Positions 1 to 4,877 of a stretch of 10,065 nucleotides of DNA are shown here, piece after piece. This stretch comes from DATHGT01 sp035317605. GTDB lineage: Bacteria; Methylomirabilota; Methylomirabilia; Rokubacteriales; CSP1-6. Under the pieces are notes generated by a model. The model was not told the origin of the DNA. It did no database searches and was given only the letters and a program-made list of their open reading frames with translations. The DNA lies in contig DATHGT010000003.1 of assembly GCA_035317605.1 (NCBI GenBank), positions 1-10,065 of the forward strand, read 5' to 3'. Both the position numbers and the translations under genes were made by a program. The stretch's first letter is position 1. Every line of letters begins with the position of its first letter.

Positions 1-367
1 GCTCACCGAAGCGAAACCTGCGCCCCTATCCCTCCTACAGGAACGCGCCAAGAGTGCCGACGCTCTCTTTCAGGCGGACCAGAAGGAGGCGGCCTTCCTT
101 CTTCTCTGGAGCGCCGTCGAAGGCACGCTTCGCCTCCTTGCCGAGCGCGCCGATTTGCCACTTTCCAGTCTGCCGCCATCGGCTCTCATCCGAGACATGT
201 ACTCAGCCGGCGAGATCAGTGGGAAGCACTTCGATTTGCTGATGGAACTCCTCCCCATCCGGAATCAGCTAGTCCATGGGCTTGAAACCCAGGAAAACAT
301 GGACGTGGACCGACTCCGACTCCTCGGGCAAGAACTCCTTGAGGAGGCGAAAATCGGGCCAACGTAG
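1..367 (+). CDS. C-terminal part of a HEPN-like helical domain protein (5' end outside window)
   Basis: The reading frame is open from base 2 to a TAG at 365-367, giving about 121 C-terminal residues; the gene begins before the window. The fragment is predicted helical: a heptad-rich segment (residues 11-50 of the fragment, including FLLLWSAVEGTLRLLAE), a short linker, then MELLPIRNQLVHG. RNQLVH (fragment residues 87-92) fits the R-x4-6-H motif of HEPN domains, which act as RNases or as helical partners in toxin-antitoxin, restriction and defence proteins. The order 'helical segment - IRDMYSAG - RNQLVHG' resembles the tail of proteins that carry a small nuclease-like domain in front of such a helical region, but that front part is not visible here. 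The base composition looks less GC-rich than the genes downstream, with more CTT, GAA and AAA codons, which would fit an accessory gene. A TTG at 155 is only an internal codon, because the frame is open upstream of it. Confidence 0.6.
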   Translation, partial: LTEAKPAPLSLLQERAKSADALFQADQKEAAFLLLWSAVEGTLRLLAERADLPLSSLPPSALIRDMYSAGEISGKHFDLLMELLPIRNQLVHGLETQENMDVDRLRLLGQELLEEAKIGPT

Positions 368-494
368 CCCTGCTACGATGGATGCTCCCGTGTCGACTCT
401 CCGCTGCCAGGCGGATGGAGTACCGCTCTTGTTCTTCATCCATGCACACGAGGACTCTCCCACATTTCGGCGGGGCCACGAATCATCAGACGCG

Positions 495-523
495 TTGCCA
501 GGCTGCTCACGCGGACCTATCAT
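495..523 (+). promoter_or_regulatory. Sigma70-type promoter for the Rid-hydrolase-selenoprotein operon
   Basis: TTGCCA at 495-500 (5 of 6 matches to TTGACA) and TATCAT at 518-523 (5 of 6 matches to TATAAT) are separated by exactly 17 bases. The predicted transcription start is about base 530, leaving a leader of about 35 bases before the ATG at 565. This is the best promoter-like sequence in the window. It sits in the 197-base gap (368-564), where I see no gene and no convincing terminator for the preceding gene. Assignment is by sequence match only. Confidence 0.6.
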
Positions 524-551
524 GGCCGCGTGATGGACCGGCCCGGCGAAG

Positions 552-563
552 TGGAGGAGGGGG
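552..563 (+). promoter_or_regulatory. Strong Shine-Dalgarno site that fixes the Rid-family start
   Basis: The purine run GGAGGAGGGGG ends two to three bases before the ATG at 565, and its GGAGG core is at normal spacing. It decides between the ATG at 565 and the longer open frame that begins at 382. The extra 61 residues of the longer frame have no Rid-family similarity and would place the promoter inside the coding sequence. Confidence 0.7.
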
Positions 564-564
564 C

Positions 565-954
565 ATGCCGCGTCGGTTGATCAGCTCGGGGTCGTCGTTC
601 GAGCGGGAGATCGGGTTCTCGCGCGCGGTCGTGGATGGGGAGTGGGTCTTCGTCTCGGGCACGACCGGGTTCGACTACCGGTCGATGACGATCTCGGACA
701 GCCTGACCGAGCAGACCGAGCAGTGCCTGCGCAACATCCAGTCCGCCCTCGAGCAGGCGGGGGCGAGTCTCGGCGACGTGGTGCGGGTCACCTACATCCT
801 GCCGAAGGGCGAGGACTTCCCCCAGTGCTGGCCGATCCTCCGGAAGTACTTCGGCGAGGTGCGGCCGGCGGCGACCATGATCTCGGCGCGACTGATCGAC
901 CCGCGGATCCAGATCGAGATCGAGGTGACCGCGCGCCGGCAGGCGGCCGGGTGA
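565..954 (+). CDS. RidA/YjgF/YER057c/UK114-family protein lacking the canonical catalytic arginine
   Basis: The product is 129 residues, the normal length of a Rid-family subunit; these form trimers with active sites in the clefts between subunits. Family landmarks are WVFVSGTTG (27-35), the helix EQTEQCLRNIQSALEQAG (49-66), LGDVVRVTYIL (69-79) and the C-terminal strand IQIEIEVTA (115-123) with the conserved Glu. In enamine/imine deaminases of the RidA subgroup the loop reads P-A-R-S and its Arg (Arg105 in E. coli RidA) binds the substrate carboxylate. Here the loop is RPAATMISARL (100-110), with Ala103 in that place. The protein therefore belongs to a divergent Rid subgroup, and 2-iminopropanoate deaminase activity should not be assumed. 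It is the first gene of the operon; only 7 bases separate its stop from the next ATG, so it is probably co-expressed with the hydrolase and the selenoprotein. Family assignment is secure; substrate unknown. Confidence 0.9.
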   Translation: MPRRLISSGSSFEREIGFSRAVVDGEWVFVSGTTGFDYRSMTISDSLTEQTEQCLRNIQSALEQAGASLGDVVRVTYILPKGEDFPQCWPILRKYFGEVRPAATMISARLIDPRIQIEIEVTARRQAAG

Positions 955-961
955 GCGGTCG

Positions 962-1834
962 ATGCTGAGAAGCCTGCTCGCGCTGCCGATCCTGGTCGTC
1001 CTGCACGGTTGCGTGACCGCGACGTCGTGGGCGTCCCCGACGATCACGGTCGGCTCGGAGCAGATCCCGATCGCCGTGTCCCGGCCGGATGGGCCGGGGC
1101 CGTTTCCCGCCGTCGTGATCGTGCACGACTGTAGCGGTCTCGGCCCGCGCTCCAGCGGCGCGCCCGGACGCTGGGCGAAGGAGCTGGTGGCGCGCGGCTA
1201 CGTGGTGGTCATGCCCGACAGCTTCACGCCGCGCGGTCACCCCGACGGCGTGTGCACGACACCGGTGGCGCAGCGTCGCACCGACGTGACTCCGGCGCAG
1301 CGGGCCCGCGATGCTCACGAAGCGCTCGCGTATGTGCGCGGGCTGCCCGACGTCGACGGCAAGCGCGTCGGCATCATGGGCGGCTCGCACGGCGGGACGA
1401 CCACGCTCAACGCCATGATGGCGCCGGACGATGCCGGCGCGGGCGACAAGCGCGGCGGCTTCGCCGCGGGCGTGGCGCTCTATCCCCGGTGCGTCGCCGA
1501 CGTCTATCGTCCCGTCGCGCCCGTGCTGATCCTCATCGGCGAGAAGGACGACTGGACGCCAGCGGAGCCGTGCCGGAAGCTCGCCGACGCGTCCCGCGCG
1601 GCCGGCCAGCCGGTGACGATCAAGATCTATCCCGGCGCGCACCATTCGTTCGACAGTGCGCGCCCCGAGCGCTATGTCGCCACCCGCATCAACCCGAACG
1701 CGCCTGGTGGTCGCGGCGCCACCACCGGCGGCGATCCCGCCGCGTGGGCCGACAGCATCCGCGAGGTCGCCGCGTTCTTCGACCGCCACCTCGGTCCGAC
1801 GAAGCAATCCGACAAAGGAACGGTGAAGCCATGA
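962..1834 (+). CDS. Exported dienelactone-hydrolase-family alpha/beta hydrolase (Ser nucleophile)
   Basis: The product is 290 residues. The N-terminus has a short basic start and a hydrophobic stretch (SLLALPILVVLHGC, 4-17), so it is exported. Cys17 in L-H-G-C is a possible lipobox, although His at that position is unusual; the alternative is signal peptidase I cleavage near Ala24. The mature part has alpha/beta hydrolase landmarks: FPAVVIVHDCSG (48-59, oxyanion-hole strand), ARGYVVVMPD (77-86), the nucleophile elbow GGSHGG with Ser142, an acid at Asp196/197 in GEKDDWTP, and the catalytic His in GAHHSFD (His228, next to Ser-Phe as in the family). True dienelactone hydrolases use Cys as nucleophile; Ser here points to a general esterase/hydrolase of the DLH superfamily. 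The insert at 231-262 is rich in Gly, Pro and Asn. The stop overlaps the start of the selenoprotein gene (ATGA, 1831-1834), a sign of translational coupling. Substrate unknown. Confidence 0.88.
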   Translation: MLRSLLALPILVVLHGCVTATSWASPTITVGSEQIPIAVSRPDGPGPFPAVVIVHDCSGLGPRSSGAPGRWAKELVARGYVVVMPDSFTPRGHPDGVCTTPVAQRRTDVTPAQRARDAHEALAYVRGLPDVDGKRVGIMGGSHGGTTTLNAMMAPDDAGAGDKRGGFAAGVALYPRCVADVYRPVAPVLILIGEKDDWTPAEPCRKLADASRAAGQPVTIKIYPGAHHSFDSARPERYVATRINPNAPGGRGATTGGDPAAWADSIREVAAFFDRHLGPTKQSDKGTVKP

Positions 1835-3471
1835 ATCAGGACACGATCACGGTCGTCAATCCCGCCGCCGAGGACGTCACCGAGCCGCTCGCGCTGGCGC
1901 CGCGTATCGCGTCGCTGCGCGGGGCGCGGGTCGCGCTGATCGACAACTCCAAGCACAACGCCGATCGATTTCTCGACGTGATCGCGAATTTGCTCGTGAG
2001 CGATCACGGCGTCGCCAAGATCGAGCGCTATCGCAAGGTCAGCGCGAGCGTGCCGACGCCGCCGGAGACGCTGCGCCGTCTGCTCGACGCCAGCGACGCC
2101 GCCGTCCACGGGGTCGCCGACTGAGGGTCGTGCGTCACGTGGGGTCTCCACGACGGGATCGAGATCGAGAAAGCGGGGCGGCCGGCGGTCACGGTGGTGA
2201 CCGAGGCCTTTCAGGGCGCGGCCGCCGCTCGCGCCGCGGTGCTGGGACTCCCCGAACATCCGCGGGTGATCGTCGAGCATCCGCTGGCCAGCCGCACGCC
2301 GTCCGAAGTCGAGAAGGTCGCGGTGGCGGCGGTGGCGCGGATCGCGGCCGGCCTCTCGCGCGAGACCGCGCCGCGCGCGGACCGATCGGCGCGGGCGGCG
2401 TCGTCGTCGACGACGTCGGCTCGCGCCCAGCGGCGTGACATCGCCGGCGACTTCGTGGTCGCGAACGGTGTCCTCGAAGAGCTCGGGTGGACCGACGGGC
2501 TCCCGGTGATTCCGCCCACCGAAGCGCTGGTGAGCGCGATGCTGAGCGGGGCGACGCGAGCGCCCGAGGAAGTGCTCGGCCGCATGGAGCCGCTCCAGGG
2601 GACGGTCACGGTCGAGAAGGTCGCGGCCAACGCGGTGATGGCGGGCTGCCGTCCCGAGTATTTTCCGGTGGTGCTGGCGAGCGTGCGCGCGGTGCTCCAG
2701 CCCGCGTTCAACGTCGGCTCCACCGCGTGCACGACCGGCGGCTCGGCGCCGCTCATCATCGTCAACGGCCCCATCGCCCAGCGCCTCGGCATCAGCGGGG
2801 GCACCGCGTGCTTCGGCGGCAACATCAAGGCCAACGCGACGATCGGCCGGGCCTTGCGCCTGGTCATGCGCAACATCGGCGGGGCCAAGCCCGACGGCAT
2901 GGAGAAGTCGACGCAGGCGTGGCCGGGCAAGATCGCCTGCTGCTTCGCCGAGAACGAGGCGCGCTCCCCGTGGGAGCCGTTCCACGTCGAGCGCGGCTAC
3001 GCCGCCGACACCAGCATCGTCACCGTGGTGGCCACCCGCGGCATCTATTCCGTCACCGAGGGCGTGCAGACGAGCGGGCAGGGAGTGCTGGAGACGCTGG
3101 TCGCGTCGATGCGCTACGTGGGGAGCCCGATCTATCACCAGATGCACAACGGGATTCCGCTGATCGTGGCGCTGTGCCCGGAGCATGCCGAGGAGATCGC
3201 GCGCGCCGGCTTCGACCGGCGCGCCGTCCGCGAATTCATCTACGCTCACGCCCGGATGCCGGTGCGGGTGTTGCGCGACCGCGGCTACTACGCGCCCGAC
3301 GCCTGGAAAGGGCTGGTCGACGAGTCCGACCCGGACGCGATGGTTCCCATCGTCAAGAGCCCGGACCGGATCATCCTTGTGGTCGCGGGAGGCGACGGAC
3401 GCCACAGCTCGTGGATGCCGGCCTGGGGCGTGTGTCAGGGGGCCACCGAAATTATTCGGGACGTCGGCTGA
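1831..3471 (+). CDS. UGSC-family selenoprotein: Sec98 at in-frame TGA 2122-2124, fused to a Cys-containing C-terminal domain
   Basis: One frame runs from ATG 1831 to TGA 3469-3471 (546 residues), interrupted only by TGA at 2122-2124. Reading it as Sec gives D-U-G-S-C-V-T-W-G-L-H-D-G-I-E-I-E-K (97-114). This is the signature of the UGSC (seleno)protein family, whose Cys homologues carry CGSC there. Sec98-x-x-Cys101 is a candidate redox pair. Residues 1-175 look like alternating strands and helices (VALIDNS; PAVTVVTEAF; PRVIVEHPLASRTPSEVE). A Ser/Ala/Arg-rich linker (about 176-202) leads to a second domain starting near GWTDGLPVIPPTE (219-231). That domain holds Cys273, Cys300 (STACTTGG), Cys327 (GGTACFGGN), Cys370-371, Cys449 and Cys535. 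I recall this domain only from uncharacterised proteins and assign no reaction. With no Sec insertion, a 97-residue fragment would result. The ATG overlaps the upstream stop by 4 bases; AAAGGAA (1814-1820) is a modest ribosome binding site. selA, selB, selC and selD must be elsewhere. Confidence 0.9.
2122..2155 (+). promoter_or_regulatory. Bacterial SECIS hairpin directly after the selenocysteine UGA
   Basis: The hairpin starts just downstream of the UGA. The lower stem is 2133-2135 (CGU) with 2153-2155 (ACG), followed by a two-base bulge C-A at 2136-2137. The upper stem is 2138-2142 (CGUGG) with 2148-2152 (CCACG), and the loop GGUCU is 2143-2147. All 8 pairs are Watson-Crick. Counting the U of UGA as 1, the loop bases G and U fall at 23 and 24, the same numbering as the SelB-contacting G23 and U24 in the E. 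coli fdhF element, which also has a GGUCU sequence in its loop. The bulge here is at 15-16, against U17 in fdhF. The hairpin lies inside the coding sequence, as bacterial SECIS elements must. Its expected role is to bind SelB and bring Sec-tRNA to the ribosome. The fold was done by eye; no energy was computed. Confidence 0.82.
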
Positions 3472-3476
3472 CCGCG

Positions 3477-3482
3477 TATACT
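3477..3482 (+). promoter_or_regulatory. -10 hexamer TATACT placing transcription start at the next start codon
   Basis: TATACT matches the -10 consensus in 5 of 6 positions. Six bases lie between it and the GTG at 3489, so the predicted start point coincides with the first base of that codon, giving a leaderless message. No good -35 is present at the 17-base position (ATTCGG at 3454-3459), and there is no extended -10 TG. The site starts 5 bases after the selenoprotein stop codon. Short match, so moderate confidence. Confidence 0.4.
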
Positions 3483-3488
3483 CCCCGC

Positions 3489-3716
3489 GTGCCGACTTCT
3501 GAGCGGCAGGCCGAGGTTCAGCGCATGGTCGCGTCCTGGGCGGCCCGGCTCCGGGCGCACGACCTGGCGGTCGTGGCCGCGACGCTGTCGGATCTCGTCG
3601 AGCCCGTGCCTGCCACGGCCGTCCGCTCCGGCGACCTGCTCGTCCGGAAGTCGGACGACTCGTTCAGGTCGTATCGACTGATCGCGCGACGCCGCCTCGA
3701 CTCCTCCCTGGCCTAG
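3489..3716 (+). CDS. Small hypothetical protein, probably leaderless
   Basis: The frame gives 75 residues from GTG 3489 to TAG 3714-3716. I recognise no family. The N-terminal half is predicted helical and amphipathic (QAEVQRMVASWAARLRAH), followed by LAVVAATLSDLVEPV and then a more polar, Arg-rich tail (SYRLIARRRLDSSLA). Third codon positions are strongly G/C, like the surrounding genes, which argues for real coding. GTG 3489 is chosen because a TATACT -10 element ends 6 bases before it; ATG at 3525 is the alternative and would give 63 residues. There is no Shine-Dalgarno site. The gene is convergent with dinB with no base between the two stop codons (TAG ends at 3716, the dinB stop begins at 3717), so any terminator for either must lie inside the opposing coding sequence. 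No signal peptide or membrane span. Confidence 0.5.
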   Translation: MPTSERQAEVQRMVASWAARLRAHDLAVVAATLSDLVEPVPATAVRSGDLLVRKSDDSFRSYRLIARRRLDSSLA

Positions 3717-4793
3717 TTACCGCAGGAGCTTCTCCACCCTCACGCCGATCAGCCGGAGCTTCCTCTGCCGCGGGTTCTCGCGGTGATCGAGGAACGGCAG
3801 CAGCAGCCTGACCGCGCAAGTGTAGAGCGCCGGCTCGCTGGTCATCGCCTCGGGCGGCGTGTGGGAGCGGGTGAGCGTGCGGAAGTTCGAGAAGCGGACC
3901 GTGATGGTGACGGTGCGGAAGGCGCGGAAGCCCTGGCCCTCGAAGCGCGCGAAGACTTCGCCGGCCAGCGCGCGCACGCGCTCGAGCACGAAGGCGGCGT
4001 CCAGCGTGTCGACCTCGAAGGTCTCCTGCTCGCCCACGGACTTCGGCTCCCACTCGTTCGAGACCGGGCTGTCGGAGACGCCGCGGGCCTTGGCGTGCAG
4101 ATCCTGGCCCCAGCGGCCGAACCACTCCACGAGCTGATCGAGGCCGAGCGCACGGAGATCGGCGACAGCGCGAATGCTCCGCTCGTGCAGCACGGCTTCG
4201 GTCTTGGGGCCGATGCCCGGGATCACGCGGATGGGCAGGGGATCGAGGAAGGCCTGGACGTCGGCCGGCGCCACGAGCATCAGGCCGTCGGGTTTCCTGG
4301 CGTCGGAGGCGATCTTGGCCACGAGCTTGTTGGGCCCGAGGCCGACCGAGCAGGTGAGCCCCTCGCGCTCGACGATCTCGCGCTTGATCTCACGCGCCCG
4401 TTCCGCGGCCGCGGCGAAGTCGTCGAGCGAGGACAGATCGAGATACGCCTCGTCGATGCTCGCCTCCTCGAAGGCGTCGGCGCGCGTGGCCAGGATGGCC
4501 ATGATGCGCTCGGAGACCTCGACGTAGAGCTTGCGGTTGCCGCGGACGAACACGACCTCGGGCTCGCCCCGGCGCCGTGCGGCCTCGGCGAGCCGCCACG
4601 CGCGAGAGATCGGCAGGGCCGAGCGGATGCCGTAGCGCCGGGCCGCGTAGCTCGCCGCGGTCACCACCCCGCGGCCGTGGCCTTCCTTGGGATCGGCGCC
4701 GACGACCAGTGGCTTGTCGCGCAGCGCGGGCGTGTAGCGCGCCTCCACCGAGGCGTAGAACGCGTCCATGTCCACGTGCGCGATGATCCGCAC
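3717..4793 (-). CDS. dinB: DNA polymerase IV (Y-family translesion polymerase)
   Basis: The product is 358 residues, near the usual 350-400. The palm carries the metal-binding residues: Asp8 and the DMDAFYASVE motif (8-17), and Asp114-Glu115 in SIDEAYLD (112-119). Other family marks are KPLVVG (27-32), GVVTAASYAARRYGIRSA (42-59), CSVGLGPNKLVAKIASD (148-164) and the helix-hairpin-helix motif IRVIPGIGPKT (188-198). The little-finger domain covers about 245-358. The steric-gate position is Tyr13 rather than the Phe13 of E. coli, as in some archaeal Dpo4-type enzymes. The protein ends in GVRVEKLLR, and I see no C-terminal clamp-binding peptide like the QLVLGL of E. coli Pol IV. The start is GTG at 4791-4793, with no Shine-Dalgarno site; a TAGCAT -10-like hexamer lies 10 bases upstream. 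The enzyme copies damaged templates with low fidelity. No LexA operator is visible near the start. Confidence 0.96.
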   Translation of the reverse strand: MRIIAHVDMDAFYASVEARYTPALRDKPLVVGADPKEGHGRGVVTAASYAARRYGIRSALPISRAWRLAEAARRRGEPEVVFVRGNRKLYVEVSERIMAILATRADAFEEASIDEAYLDLSSLDDFAAAAERAREIKREIVEREGLTCSVGLGPNKLVAKIASDARKPDGLMLVAPADVQAFLDPLPIRVIPGIGPKTEAVLHERSIRAVADLRALGLDQLVEWFGRWGQDLHAKARGVSDSPVSNEWEPKSVGEQETFEVDTLDAAFVLERVRALAGEVFARFEGQGFRAFRTVTITVRFSNFRTLTRSHTPPEAMTSEPALYTCAVRLLLPFLDHRENPRQRKLRLIGVRVEKLLR

Positions 4794-4803
4794 CGCGGCG
4801 ACG

Positions 4804-4809
4804 ATGCTA
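4804..4809 (-). promoter_or_regulatory. Possible -10 element of dinB (TAGCAT)
   Basis: Read on the minus strand, TAGCAT (4 of 6 consensus matches) ends 10 bases before the dinB GTG. The predicted start of transcription is about 4797, giving a leader of about 4 bases. The 84-base gap from 4794 to 4877 holds nothing else I can name: no hairpin with a T-run after the protease gene and no clear -35. Weak evidence. Confidence 0.3.
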
Positions 4810-4877
4810 GCCCATGTCCGAGGCGGGGTTCGAGGAGGTTCGGCTGGGCGTGAGGGAAGGCACGACGCACGGCTCCT

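Noticed and set aside
382..564. Longer N-terminus for the Rid-family protein
   Set aside because: The extra residues have no family similarity, the strong ribosome binding site is at 552-563, and the promoter at 495-523 would fall inside the gene.
1831..2124. Pseudogene caused by a nonsense mutation at 2122-2124
   Set aside because: The TGA is exactly at the redox position of the family motif and is followed by a SECIS-type hairpin at the right distance; the downstream frame is intact.
2402..2415. 14-base perfect palindrome (CGTCGTCGACGACG) as an operator
   Set aside because: It lies within the coding sequence of the Ser/Thr/Ala linker and follows from repeated TCG/ACG codons.
1672..3405. 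Long minus-strand open frame (577 residues) opposite the selenoprotein gene
   Set aside because: Very rich in Arg, His and Asp with no recognisable motif; a typical antisense shadow in GC-rich DNA. The plus frame has the family motifs, the SECIS and operon overlap.
2194..3471. Second part of the selenoprotein as an independent gene starting at GTG 2194
   Set aside because: The same frame continues upstream without any stop other than the Sec codon, and family sequence (UGSC...EIEKAGRPAVTVV) runs across the proposed start.
4827..4842. Short direct repeat GGTTCG spaced by 10 bases between dinB and the protease gene
   Set aside because: Six bases only, no partner copies and no relation to a promoter; likely chance.
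3783..4853. Plus-strand open frame of 356 residues opposite dinB
   Set aside because: Antisense shadow with a biased Gly/Asp/Arg/Val composition; the minus frame is an unmistakable Y-family polymerase.
4794..4877. Rho-independent terminator after the TIR/protease operon
   Set aside because: No GC-rich hairpin followed by a T-run is visible on the minus strand in this gap.
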